Shown here: positions 34,378 to 42,479 of the stretch, piece after piece
Position numbering within the stretch: the first letter of the stretch is position 1
Layout: every line of letters begins with the position of its first letter
DNA from: Levilactobacillus cerevisiae
GTDB lineage: Bacteria > Bacillota > Bacilli > Lactobacillales > Lactobacillaceae
DNA: 64,000 nucleotides
NCBI RefSeq assembly: GCF_003946245.1
Contig: NZ_RHNN01000014.1
Location: 32,268 to 96,267 of the forward strand
Reading direction: 5' to 3'
Made by a program: the position numbers and the translations under genes
The notes under the pieces: model-generated
Databases searched by the model: none
What the model saw: only the letters and a program-made list of their open reading frames with translations
Told to the model about the DNA's origin: nothing

Positions 34378-34533
34378 CTACTTACCAAAAAAGCGCTTTT
34401 TAACGAAAATTCCAGTCAATATGATAAGAGTTAACAATAACGTTGCCTTGAAATCTGTCACAAACCTAAGTATCAAAAATAAAACCAATCCAAATACTAA
34501 GCATAAGCATAAAATCTCAACAACTTTTTCCAT
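34378..34533 (-). CDS. Small two-helix membrane protein
   Basis: A 51-residue frame, MEKVVEILCLCLVFGLVLFL at the start, then a short polar turn (RFVTDFKA) and a second hydrophobic helix (TLLLTLIILTGIFV) ending in the basic KKRFFGK. Such two-helix proteins with a positive end are typical of small membrane proteins in Lactobacillaceae. I do not recognise a family. The ribosome site is weak (AGGAC). Codon use is A/T-rich compared with the neighbours, which hints at acquisition or decay around it. Confidence 0.5.
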   Translation of the reverse strand: MEKVVEILCLCLVFGLVLFLILRFVTDFKATLLLTLIILTGIFVKKRFFGK

Positions 34534-35088
34534 ATGTCCTATTTTACACTAAAATACTAACGGCTGTAGAAATAATTTCCGCCGCTGTATGAGCAAACCC
34601 TTTAAGATACTACAGACACGACATGCTTTCAGTCCTTTGGCAATTGTCCCCTCCAAAGCGGCCCAGTTGCTGCACCAAGGCGTTGTTCCAAATGCTCATA
34701 AACTTAGCATGACCACCTTTTTGACCAATTAATTTCGCGCTTATCTTCATTTAGGTATTGGTTGAACGACGATCTCTTGTTTTACCATACAAAAAACAGG
34801 TTGAGGAAAATCTGAAGATTTTTCTCGACCTGCTTTTAATTTAGAGACACTTATTATAGCCCGCTCAATTTTACCTATATTTCAATAAGGTCAGTTATTA
34901 GGTGCCTCTAATTGAGTAGGACGAATAAAACTCCTATTGCCAAAAGGAATTCGGGGAAACTTAAAAATCTTAGTTTGGCAATTCCGAAAATTAAGGCTTT
35001 TCGGGAGCACTCTTTGATTTAGAAACTCATGTGACAAAATTCAGTATTTCAGCATGATTACCTTAAACAATACTGGATCCCTAAAAGA
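34534..35088. other. A/T-rich gap with bidirectional terminator and imperfect inverted repeat
   Basis: No gene longer than about 30 codons is convincing. AAAAAACAGGTTGAGG..CTCGACCTGCTTTT (34791-34837) with an inner AAAATC/GATTTT part is a bidirectional terminator. TTAGAGACACTTATTA (about 34841) and the complement-like TTATTAGGTGCCTCTAA (to about 34916) make an imperfect inverted repeat. Composition is A/T-rich relative to the surrounding genes. It could be debris of a lost mobile element, but no transposase fragment is recognisable. Confidence 0.45.
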
Positions 35089-35547
35089 TTACTCTTTAGG
35101 TTGGGACCAGTAATGTGAACGAGTCAACAGGTCGCGTGACCGTTCATCCGCTGGCTTGAATCCCCGATTAAACAGGTGTTTAAAGTACATCATATTGTAA
35201 AGTCCACCCCAAACAATTCCGAAGAATAGGGCGAAAGAGGAATTGATGATGGCCGCAAACTGGCTAGCGCTCGTGGTCATTGACAGGAGCATGAATGCCC
35301 CGAGTTCAATGCCGAAAATACAAAGGAAGTTATACCAGTCCGCCCGGAAAATACTGGGTAAGGGACTGAAGAAAAACATCGTCCACGAGAAACCAACCTT
35401 GGCGATCCGCATATTACCCGTCTCAGGGTTAACGACGGTCGCGTAGTTTGGGGGTAACGGCAGTCCTTGAGGGCCGTCACCGTTTTGATTGTTTTGATCA
35501 TCATCGTCGTTAAAGCCCTTGAAAGGATCTTGCATGTCATTTGCCAA
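35089..35547 (-). CDS. DUF2628-like membrane protein
   Basis: A 152-residue protein. The N-terminal 35 residues are polar and Asp/Asn-rich (FKGFNDDDDQNNQNGDGPQ). Then comes VVNPETGNMRIAKVGFSWTMFFFSPLPSIFRADW, the typical 'VGFSWTxFFFxxxPxxFRxDW' block of DUF2628-like proteins, and three membrane helices. Function of the family is unknown. The start is uncertain: TTG at 35547 has AGAAAG just 2 bp before it, while ATG at 35535 has it about 12-14 bp upstream. Confidence 0.72.
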   Translation of the reverse strand: MANDMQDPFKGFNDDDDQNNQNGDGPQGLPLPPNYATVVNPETGNMRIAKVGFSWTMFFFSPLPSIFRADWYNFLCIFGIELGAFMLLSMTTSASQFAAIINSSFALFFGIVWGGLYNMMYFKHLFNRGFKPADERSRDLLTRSHYWSQPKE

Positions 35548-35754
35548 CTTTCTAAAAAATTTGTTCGTATTTCGTGATTACGAGGTTTCATTTTAGTGGA
35601 GGAACCATCTTAAAGAACCGCTGACGTGAAGGGAAAACGCCACAAAAAGATAGGTCGCCAGTTAGAACCGTGTACGCCGCCCGGTAAGGCACCAGCACCA
35701 CGCATCTAACTATAACTAAAAGTCTAACACGAAAAGTGCATGCTGCCTATTAAT

Positions 35755-37362
35755 CTATTGGCGGCGGCTGAGTTTCACGACCGCTTCACACCGGGCTGTC
35801 TGCGGCATCATGTCGACCGACTGGATATAGTCAACCTGGTAATCGCGAGTCAGCTCGACCAAGTCCTTGGCCAACGTCGATGGGTTGCAGGAAATGTAGA
35901 CGAATTTCTCTGGCCGCACAGCGAGAATGGTTTCAATCAAGGTGTCGTCCAAGCCGGTACGGGGTGGATCGACCACGATAGCGTCCGGATGGAACCCGGC
36001 CATCAACCATTTCGGTAACAGGTCTTCAGCGGTGCCCACTTCGTAGTGAGCGTTGGTAATGCCGTTCGCTTCGGCGTTAGCGTTGGCGTCGTCAACCGCT
36101 TCGGGGATGACATCCATCCCGCGGACTTCTTCGGCCACGTCAGCCAGCGACAGGCCAATCGTCCCGATACCAGAGTAGGCGTCGACCACAGTTTCACCCG
36201 GCTGGAGGTCCAGAGCCTTCTTGGCTTCGGCGTAGAGCACGGTCATTTGACTCGGATTCAGCTGGAGAAAGGCCCGGGCGGAGAGCTTAAACGCTAAACC
36301 GTCCAGTTTTTCTGTGATGGCATCTGCACCGGCCAAATGGGTGGTCTTCTCGCCCCAGACCAGTGAGGTTTCGCCAGGATTGATGTTTTGCATGACCGAG
36401 GTCACCTGTGGCAATTCCTTGGCGATTCGCTCCAGCAGTTCGCGTTTGCGCGGCAGCTTGGGGGAATTGGTGATGAAGACCAATTGCACGTCGTCGGTAT
36501 TCTCGGCGGCCCGGACCACCAACGTTTTCACGATACCAGACTTGGCTTCTTCGTCGTAAATCGGCATGTCGAGGTCCTGTAACATGGCAACCACGGCGCG
36601 CATGACGGTCATGGTCACGGGCATTTGGACGGAACAGGTGGCGAGGTCGACTAAATCGTGGCTCCGTTCGGCGTACAGTCCGGCTTCGACCTGGCCCTCG
36701 GCGTTGCGGCGAACCTGAAATTGGGCCTTGTTGCGGTAACCATAAGGGTCGGCCATGCCCAGAGTTGGGCGGAGATCATAGCTGCGGAAGCCTTGGGGTT
36801 GGTAGCGTTCCAGGGATTGAGCGACGATGTCCCGTTTGAATTTTAATTGTTCGGAGTAGTCTAAATGTTCGAGCTCGAAACCACCGACCTGATCGGCGTA
36901 ACTGTCGCGAGGATCGACCCGGTGGGGACTGGCTTTGCGAATCCGGTGGACCTTGCCCCGCAGGTAACGGGTGGCCACGCTGGTCACTTCGACGACGGCC
37001 TCTTCATTAGTCAGCGCGCCGGGCACGAAAACGGCCATCCGCTTGTAGTAACCGATGCCTTCGCCGTTGATTCCCATGCGCTTGATGGTCAGGGGAAAAC
37101 GTTGGCCGACTTCGACGACAACACTTGGTGCTTCGCGTTCCTGGCGCCGGCGGTCGTTGTAACCGCGGTCTTGCCGGTTGTCGCCGCGATTCCGGTCACG
37201 GTAACTGTGGCGGTCATTGCGGCCGCTATCTTGGCGACTGTCGTCACGGTGATTGTGACGGTCATTATGGCCCCAATCGTTGGTGTGCCGGTCTTGCCGG
37301 TCATTATGGTCGTGGCGGTCGTAGTGATTGCCACGGTGATTATTTGAGTCAAAGTTTGGCAT
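35755..37362 (-). CDS. rlmD: 23S rRNA (uracil-C5)-methyltransferase, RlmCD/RlmD type, with disordered tail
   Basis: A 535-residue TrmA-family enzyme that methylates uracil C5 in 23S rRNA with S-adenosylmethionine. Order: residues 1-75 are a low-complexity His/Asp/Arg/Asn-rich tail; about 80-137 is a TRAM RNA-binding domain; then the central RNA-binding part; and the methyltransferase with VVDAYSGIGTIGLSLA (SAM loop), VVDPPRTGLDD and the catalytic cysteine in VYISCNPSTLAKDL near 490. The cysteine cluster for Fe-S in E. coli RlmD is absent, as in Gram-positive homologues. The tail is unusual and may help RNA binding. Start ATG with AGGAGA upstream. Confidence 0.88.
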   Translation of the reverse strand: MPNFDSNNHRGNHYDRHDHNDRQDRHTNDWGHNDRHNHRDDSRQDSGRNDRHSYRDRNRGDNRQDRGYNDRRRQEREAPSVVVEVGQRFPLTIKRMGINGEGIGYYKRMAVFVPGALTNEEAVVEVTSVATRYLRGKVHRIRKASPHRVDPRDSYADQVGGFELEHLDYSEQLKFKRDIVAQSLERYQPQGFRSYDLRPTLGMADPYGYRNKAQFQVRRNAEGQVEAGLYAERSHDLVDLATCSVQMPVTMTVMRAVVAMLQDLDMPIYDEEAKSGIVKTLVVRAAENTDDVQLVFITNSPKLPRKRELLERIAKELPQVTSVMQNINPGETSLVWGEKTTHLAGADAITEKLDGLAFKLSARAFLQLNPSQMTVLYAEAKKALDLQPGETVVDAYSGIGTIGLSLADVAEEVRGMDVIPEAVDDANANAEANGITNAHYEVGTAEDLLPKWLMAGFHPDAIVVDPPRTGLDDTLIETILAVRPEKFVYISCNPSTLAKDLVELTRDYQVDYIQSVDMMPQTARCEAVVKLSRRQ

Positions 37363-37612
37363 AATTTCTCCTATATTAAACTTAAGTCCTGAAGTTTCTA
37401 AAACTTACCGATTCGTAACGGTCTTAAACATTATACCAAACTTTAGCGGTTGCCGGGCCCTAGCCGGTTTTTAAAGTCAGGTTGGCGGGAAACGACTAAG
37501 GGGGTGGCTTTGATTAGCAGATTTTTGGAGTCGTTTCCATAGGTAACGGGTGGCGCTTTGGGTACAATTAAAATGGTAATACGCAATGCGTAGATTGTGA
37601 GGAGGAATCGTC

Positions 37613-38263
37613 GTGAGTTTGATTGAATTGAAGGACGTGGGCTACCAGGTGGGTGGGACGCCCATCCTGCAAAATATTAATTTGAAAATAAACGCCCAGG
37701 AGTGGGTCACGTTGTCGGGGCCATCCGGTGGTGGTAAGTCCACGCTGGTGCGGATCATCGCCTCCCTGTTGAGTAAAACCAGTGGCACGCTGACCTTTGA
37801 TGGCCAACCGATTGAAGACTACGACCCGATTACCTATCGGCGTCGCGTCTCGTACAGTTTTCAACAACCGACGCTCTTTGGCGATACGGTGCGCGACAAC
37901 CTGAGCTTTCCGTACCAAATTCGCCAGCTGCCATTCGATGAACGGCGGGCGGTGAGTGGTTTAGAGTACGTCGGCTTGGCGGCGAGCGACCTGGATAAAG
38001 GCGTCAACGACCTGTCTGGCGGTCAGCGGCAACGGGTCGCGCTCTTACGCAACGTGATGATTTATCCGGAGGTCTTGATTTTGGATGAAGTCACGGCTGG
38101 CTTGGATGCCGAGAACAAGGCGTTTGTCTGGTCATTGGTCGAGCATTTTAATCAGGACGACAACCTGACAATTATTGCGATTACCCATGATCAAGCGGAA
38201 ATTGACGCGGCTAAACGGCTGATTACCATTGAAGACGGCCGCATCGTGGGAGGTGCCGAATGA
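37613..38263 (+). CDS. fetA: FetA-type ABC ATPase (iron export)
   Basis: A 216-residue ABC ATPase with Walker A SGPSGGGKST (about 35-44), Q-loop SFQQP, signature LSGGQRQR (about 133-140), Walker B LILDEVTAGLD and switch AITHD. The partner permease overlaps its stop codon and is of the FetB family, so the pair forms a FetAB exporter linked in E. coli to iron export and oxidative stress. Start: GTG at 37613 after GGAGGAA. No metal operator of the mntR type was found upstream. Confidence 0.88.
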   Translation: MSLIELKDVGYQVGGTPILQNINLKINAQEWVTLSGPSGGGKSTLVRIIASLLSKTSGTLTFDGQPIEDYDPITYRRRVSYSFQQPTLFGDTVRDNLSFPYQIRQLPFDERRAVSGLEYVGLAASDLDKGVNDLSGGQRQRVALLRNVMIYPEVLILDEVTAGLDAENKAFVWSLVEHFNQDDNLTIIAITHDQAEIDAAKRLITIEDGRIVGGAE

Positions 38264-39018
38264 ATTTAGCAGTAAATAATCAATCCTTAATGTTAGCGTT
38301 GGGCCTGGTCGTGATTGCGCTGGCGATTGGCTGGAAGGAAAAGCTGGGGATTGACCGGGACATGATTGTCGGCGTGATTCGGGCGGTCATCCAACTGTTC
38401 GTGGTCGGCTATTTATTAAAATACGTGTTTCGCCTAAACAATATCTGGTTAACGACTATTTTAATTCTGATTATTATATTTAACGCGGGCTATAACGCCA
38501 AACAGCGTAGTAACGGCATTCCCCGGGCCTTGCCAATTTCCATTGGGGCCATTCTGATTAGTACTAGCGTGACGCTGGGCGTGTTGATGCTGGCGGGCGC
38601 GATTAAATTCATCCCGAGTCAGATGATTCCCATTTCTGGGATGATTGCGTCCAACTCGATGGTCGCGATTGGCCTGTGTTATCGTAACTTAAACGCGCAG
38701 TTCAAGCAGGAACGACAAGCGGTCATGGAAAAATTAGCGTTGGGTGCGGACCTAAAGGATGCGTCGAAGGAAATCCTCCGCGATAGCATTAAGACGGGGA
38801 TGCAACCGACCATTGATTCGGCTAAGACCGTGGGAATCGTTAGTCTACCGGGGATGATGTCCGGATTAATTTTCGCTGGCGTGGACCCGGTGCGGGCGAT
38901 TAAGTATCAGATTATGGTGACGTTTATGCTGATGTCGGCGACTAGTATTGGGTCGGTGCTGGCGTGCTACTGGGCCTACCGCGGCTTCTACAACGACCGC
39001 AAGCAGTTGACGATTTAG
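38260..39018 (+). CDS. fetB: FetB-type ABC permease (UPF0014)
   Basis: A 252-residue membrane protein with about seven segments. Family signatures: GVIRAVIQLFVVGYLLKYVF (about 39-58), NAGYNAKQR, the block PISGMIASNSMVAIGLCYRN (about 126-146) and the C-terminal SLPGMMSGLIFAGVDPVRAIKYQIMV. It is the membrane part of the FetAB exporter; its ATG lies within the last codons of fetA (ATGA overlap), ensuring translational coupling. Two family 1 repeats follow its stop. Confidence 0.9.
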   Translation: MNLAVNNQSLMLALGLVVIALAIGWKEKLGIDRDMIVGVIRAVIQLFVVGYLLKYVFRLNNIWLTTILILIIIFNAGYNAKQRSNGIPRALPISIGAILISTSVTLGVLMLAGAIKFIPSQMIPISGMIASNSMVAIGLCYRNLNAQFKQERQAVMEKLALGADLKDASKEILRDSIKTGMQPTIDSAKTVGIVSLPGMMSGLIFAGVDPVRAIKYQIMVTFMLMSATSIGSVLACYWAYRGFYNDRKQLTI

Positions 39019-39043
39019 ATTGTGGTTGCTGGCGCCTTCCGGC

Positions 39044-39198
39044 CGCTGAAAAATTGGGCCGGAACGCTGGGGGCAGGACGTCTAGAGCCAAAGAGCGGTC
39101 TCTAGACTCGCTTTGAGCCTCAAAGAACGAGTCTCAAAGTCGCCATTTCCTGAGAAAGACACTCCGGAAATCCCCCGGCTGAGCCAATTTTTCAGCGA
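39044..39198 (+). repeat. Family 1 repeat, copy G (forward)
   Basis: Closing arms CGCTGAAAAATTGGG and CCAATTTTTCAGCG. CGGAACGCTGGGGG pairs with CCCCCGGCTG at the junction, where copy A has TGTGGG/CCCACGG, a paired change. Hairpins: GTCTAGAGCC/GGTCTCTAGAC, CTTTGAGCCTC/GAGTCTCAAAG, ATTTCC/GGAAAT. It starts 26 bp after fetB. Confidence 0.85.
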
Positions 39199-39269
39199 CC
39201 TGCAGGCTCACATGGCGAGTGATGTCAACTGTTTGCGGAGGTTGTTTCATGGGAGTTTGGGGTTTGATT

Positions 39270-39435
39270 GGGCGGGGAAAATAAGTCGGAACGCTGTGGG
39301 CGGCCGCCCGAACCCAAAAGGCGGTCTTCGAGTTTACTTTGAGCCTCAAGGAGCGAGTCTCAAAGGTACCAATTCTCTAAGCGGCTAAGGACGCCACTAA
39401 GAGAATTCCCACGGCTGAACTTATTTTCCCCGCCC
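39270..39435 (+). repeat. Family 1 repeat, copy H (forward, tandem with G)
   Basis: Closing arms GGGCGGGGAAAATAAGT and ACTTATTTTCCCCGCCC are perfectly complementary. CGGAACGCTGTGGG, the TTTGAG hairpin and AATTCTC..GAGAATT follow, then CCCACGGCTG. The right flank (ACATGGTGAGTGGTGTCAGC) resembles the right flank of copy G, so G and H with flank look like a tandem duplication that diverged. Confidence 0.86.
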
Positions 39436-39489
39436 TCTCGGCTTACATGGTGAGTGGTGTCAGCTGCTGGTGGTGGTTGTGTCGTGGGG

Positions 39490-39885
39490 ATGATTGCTGG
39501 ATTTCTAAACTGATTTTCGCTGGATTAAGGTGATCCTGTTGTGCTTTGAGATGAGACGTGAATTGTGTCGGCTTAAGGTGTTTCCATGATGAACATTCTG
39601 AAATAACTGTCCTTTAGACGCTTAAGGCAGTGAATACGAAACAATCTATGCTTACTTATCCCGGATAGTTCCTAATCTGGTGTGACTGTCGTACACGCCA
39701 ACAGCTCGTCTACACAACAATCGTACAAAGTATGTTAGATTAATTGCAATCGCTTACTTGAATTGGGTATTCTAAGAGCGAGTACCCTGAAAAAAGACGA
39801 AGCGTGAAACGTTGCGTAGTGTTCTGTAATCTCAGGCTACCTGAAAAAAACAAAAATGATGATAATGCGATAATGACGAGATGGT
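39490..39885. other. Gene-free stretch between repeats H and I
   Basis: No convincing open reading frame, terminator or promoter pair is seen. The stretch is of mixed composition without clear repeats. Together with copies G, H and I it forms a gap of about 1.1 kb between fetB and the SDR gene. Confidence 0.5.
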
Positions 39886-40109
39886 GTTCTGGACGTGAAT
39901 TTCGGAACCGGAGGCTGAATAGGTACAGAGTCCTGTGTCGGTGGTGTTAGCCGCCGAACTTGCGGCTTACAGCACGGGCCGACCTGGGAAACTCGTGAAC
40001 TTTGCGAGGTTTCTAGGCGCTACTGAAGACCGCCCTTTGGCTTCAGTAGGTTGCCCCACAGGCGGGAGTACCTAATTCAGCCGCAGGTGGAGAAGTTCAC
40101 GGCCAGAAC
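39886..40109 (-). repeat. Family 1 repeat, copy I (reverse, extended arms)
   Basis: The longest copy: arms GTTCTGGACGTGAA and TTCACGGCCAGAAC at the ends, continued by GGCTGAATAGGTAC and GTACCTAATTCAGCC. Inner hairpins, read on the minus strand, are of the D/F type (CTACTGAAG..CTTCAGTAG; GCGAGGTTTC partner; CCGCAAG). It ends 20 bp before the SDR start, covering the region where a ribosome binding leader is expected. Confidence 0.8.
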
Positions 40110-40129
40110 ACCCAGAGGAGGTAAATTTT

Positions 40130-40966
40130 ATGACGGTTAGAAAAGTGGCTTTGGTGACTGGTGCTTCGTCCGGCATTGGCAACGCGATTGCCCGCAGCCT
40201 GCACCGCAACGGCGTCACCGTTTACGCGGGCGCGCGCCGGGTCAATCGCATGAACGACTTAGACGATTTGGGCATCACCACGCTGGCACTAGACGTGACG
40301 GATCCCATCAGCGTGGAAAATGTGGTCGACCGCATTGTCAGTGAGACTGGGCGGGTCGATATTTTGGTCAACAACGCTGGTTACGGTTTGATGGGCGCGT
40401 TGGAAGACGTACCAATGGACCAGGCGCGTGATCAATTTGACGTGAATTTGTTTGGTGCGGCGCGATTGATTCAGTCCGTACTGCCGATGATGCGCCAACA
40501 GCACGCCGGCCGGATCATTAACATTACCTCAGTGGACGGCAAAGTGGCGCAACCGCTGGCTAGTTGGTACGTCGCGTCTAAATTTGCCTTGGAAGGCTTG
40601 TCCGACACCTTGCGTCTGGAACTTCAGCCGTTGGGTATTGAGACGATTGTCATCGAACCCGGGGCTATTCAGTCAGAGTGGGCCGACATTGCGGCCGACC
40701 ATCTGCAGGCTATCTCGGGTCAGGGCCCTTACCAGGAAACGGCGGACCAAGCGGCGGCCATTTTAAAAGCGGTTAAACGCTTCTCCAGTAAGCCCAGAGT
40801 GATTGCGCGGTTGGTAGATAAGGCAGCACTGTCACGACGGCCGAAAACCCGGTATCACGCCGGTTCTGGCAGTCAAATGGTCGTAGCCAAACGGTTCTTG
40901 TCGGATAAGACGATTGACCGGATGTGGCGGCTTATTGGTGAAGCTGCCCAACGGATTACCCGATAA
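40130..40966 (+). CDS. Short-chain dehydrogenase/reductase (SDR, 278 residues)
   Basis: A classical SDR with GASSGIGNA (about 10-18), ARRVNRM after the second strand (NADP preference likely), NNAGYG (about 83-88), and the catalytic serine in NITSVDGKVAQPLASWYVASKFALEG with Tyr/Lys (about 148-152). The extra C-terminal 50 residues (RVIARLVDKAALSRRPKTRYHAGSGSQM) are typical of the SDR group with a 'YHAGSGS' end that acts on unknown carbonyls or retinol-like substrates. Start ATG with GAGGAGG 9 bp upstream. Family 1 copy I abuts the ribosome site. Confidence 0.88.
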   Translation: MTVRKVALVTGASSGIGNAIARSLHRNGVTVYAGARRVNRMNDLDDLGITTLALDVTDPISVENVVDRIVSETGRVDILVNNAGYGLMGALEDVPMDQARDQFDVNLFGAARLIQSVLPMMRQQHAGRIINITSVDGKVAQPLASWYVASKFALEGLSDTLRLELQPLGIETIVIEPGAIQSEWADIAADHLQAISGQGPYQETADQAAAILKAVKRFSSKPRVIARLVDKAALSRRPKTRYHAGSGSQMVVAKRFLSDKTIDRMWRLIGEAAQRITR

Positions 40967-40977
40967 TACGAGTGTCG

Positions 40978-41005
40978 TTGCCCTCCCGCAAAAACCTGTT
41001 ATACT
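40978..41005 (+). promoter_or_regulatory. Promoter of the thiMDE operon
   Basis: TTGCCC (40978-40983), a 16-bp spacer and TATACT (41000-41005), with TG one base before the -10. It lies directly upstream of the TPP riboswitch, so transcription starts at about 41012. Confidence 0.75.
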
Positions 41006-41018
41006 TAACTTAATCAGA

Positions 41019-41112
41019 GAACACTAGGGGTGTCCACGACTGGACTGAGATGCGGTAAATCGCGATCCCTTGGAACCTGTCAAGTTCAGACTTGCGAAGG
41101 GAATGTGTCGTG
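41019..41112 (+). promoter_or_regulatory. TPP riboswitch (THI element)
   Basis: The conserved core is present: AGGGGTGTCC at 41026-41035, ACTGAGAT (pyrimidine sensor arm), GATCCCTTGGAACCTGTC, and AAGTTCAGACTTGCGAAGGG AA closing on the left arm. It binds thiamine pyrophosphate; binding should favour the terminator at 41122-41161 and turn off thiamine salvage genes. Position directly before thiMDE supports the call. Confidence 0.94.
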
Positions 41113-41121
41113 GCGCCAGTT

Positions 41122-41161
41122 GGGCCACCAGTTCACCCCATCGTGAGCCGGTGGTCCTTTT
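41122..41161 (+). terminator. Riboswitch-linked intrinsic terminator
   Basis: GGGCCACC pairs with GGTGGTCC around a loop with a further CAG/CCG contact, followed by TTTT. It is the likely expression platform of the TPP riboswitch. The next 170 bp to thiM (41333) form a long leader without an open reading frame. Confidence 0.75.
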
Positions 41162-41332
41162 CAGACGTTAACGACCCGACAGTTAGCAGACATATTTGCG
41201 AGAATTTGGCGAGTTAACGAGTATTCTAAAGACAAGCATTCGGGGAACAGACTTTTTCGACAATCAGCGGTGTTGATTAGCGACGCCAGCAGTGTGTGAC
41301 GACGATTTCAGTTTGAAATGGGAGGACGACTC

Positions 41333-42121
41333 ATGAAAATTACTTTGTTAGACGATTTACGGGCGAAGAATCCGATTGTGTTCAACGTTTCTAACTTTGT
41401 GACGGTACAGGACGTGGCCAATGGTATCAACGCGATTGGCGCGTCGCCCATCATGTCCGAGGAAGTGGCGGAGGCTGACGAAATGGTCGGGCTCGCTGGT
41501 GCCGTTTGCCTAAATTTGGGTGCAGTGACGGCTACTCAGGTGACGCAAATTCGGGCAGTTGGTCAATCGGCCAACCGACAGAAGCGGCCACTGGTGATTG
41601 ATCCGGTGGCAGTCGGCGCGGTGAAATATCGGATGCAGATGGCGACCGGCCTGTTGGCTGATTTTCACCCAGACGTGATTCGCGGCAACGCTGGTGAAAT
41701 TGCGGCGCTGGCGGGTGTTGACTGGCAGGCCAAGGGCATCGACGCGGGTGAGGGGACTGGCGACATCGAAGCCATTGCCAAAGCCTGCGCGCAAAAATTG
41801 GCTTGTGTGGTCATCTTATCCGGGCCGACCGACGTCATCACCGATGGCACGCGGGCGGTCAAAGTGATGAACGGCACGCCATTATTCCAGGTGCACGTGG
41901 GTTCCGGCGACATGTTGTCGAGTATCGTGGCGGCCTTTTGCGCCGTGACCGACGACTATTTTGAAGCGGCACAGACGGCCTGCTTGGTCTTCGCGGCAAC
42001 CGGCCAATTGGTCAGTGAAGCCACGCCAGACCTGGGCGCGGGAACGTTTATTATGAAATTTTTAGATGCGTTACAAACGACGGCGGTGGCCGATATCGAG
42101 GGCATTGCGGCGTTCAAATGA
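41333..42121 (+). CDS. thiM: Hydroxyethylthiazole kinase
   Basis: A 262-residue ribokinase-fold enzyme that phosphorylates 4-methyl-5-hydroxyethylthiazole for thiamine salvage. Signatures: NPIVFNVSNFVTVQDVANGINAIGASPIMSE (about 12-42), PLVIDPVAVGA, IRGNAGEIAALAG (about 117-129), VILSGPTDVITDG and HVGSGDMLSSIVAAF (about 190-204), where family members usually have a Gly-Cys/Ser-Gly anion hole. Start: ATG at 41333 with GGGAGGA 8 bp upstream. First gene after the TPP riboswitch. Confidence 0.95.
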   Translation: MKITLLDDLRAKNPIVFNVSNFVTVQDVANGINAIGASPIMSEEVAEADEMVGLAGAVCLNLGAVTATQVTQIRAVGQSANRQKRPLVIDPVAVGAVKYRMQMATGLLADFHPDVIRGNAGEIAALAGVDWQAKGIDAGEGTGDIEAIAKACAQKLACVVILSGPTDVITDGTRAVKVMNGTPLFQVHVGSGDMLSSIVAAFCAVTDDYFEAAQTACLVFAATGQLVSEATPDLGAGTFIMKFLDALQTTAVADIEGIAAFK

Positions 42122-42322
42122 AAAGGAATCAACCGTTTGGCTGGTAAGGATTGGCGGCAATAAGACTGGGTACGTCGATAAATAATTATGATGGTGGCCG
42201 CTGAGTATTGGCGGTGTATGGCAGAAGATACTGAGGCTGATTGAAACCAACTGGAATCAGTGAAGCTGGTGAAATTTGGTTAAAACCTGTAGAACCACGT
42301 TGGCAGGGCTAAACTAGTGTCA

Positions 42323-42421
42323 GCCGCAGGGATGGTGAAAATGGGCTAAGTCTGGAGACCGCACTTTGGCTCCGGACGGCCGCCCACAGCGATCCGGTCC
42401 CATTTTCACCATCCCGGAGGC
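42323..42421 (-). repeat. Family 1 repeat, copy J (reverse, inner hairpins lost) inside the thi operon
   Basis: The closing arms GGGATGGTGAAAATGGG and CCCATTTTCACCATCCC are perfect and nearly identical to those of copy A, but only one inner hairpin remains (GTCTGGAG..CTCCGGAC) plus CCCACAGCG; the TTTGAG and third hairpins are deleted. It lies between thiM and thiD and ends 58 bp before thiD. The rest of 42122-42322 shows no gene. Confidence 0.85.
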
Positions 42422-42479
42422 GCAACCAAAGACCAGATTAACTCAGTCAAACGGATTGTTGTAGAAGGGATGACTCAAA

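Noticed and set aside
39113..39388. Plus-strand frame of 91 codons after fetB
   Set aside because: It lies inside family 1 copies G and H, whose paired changes ignore codon structure.
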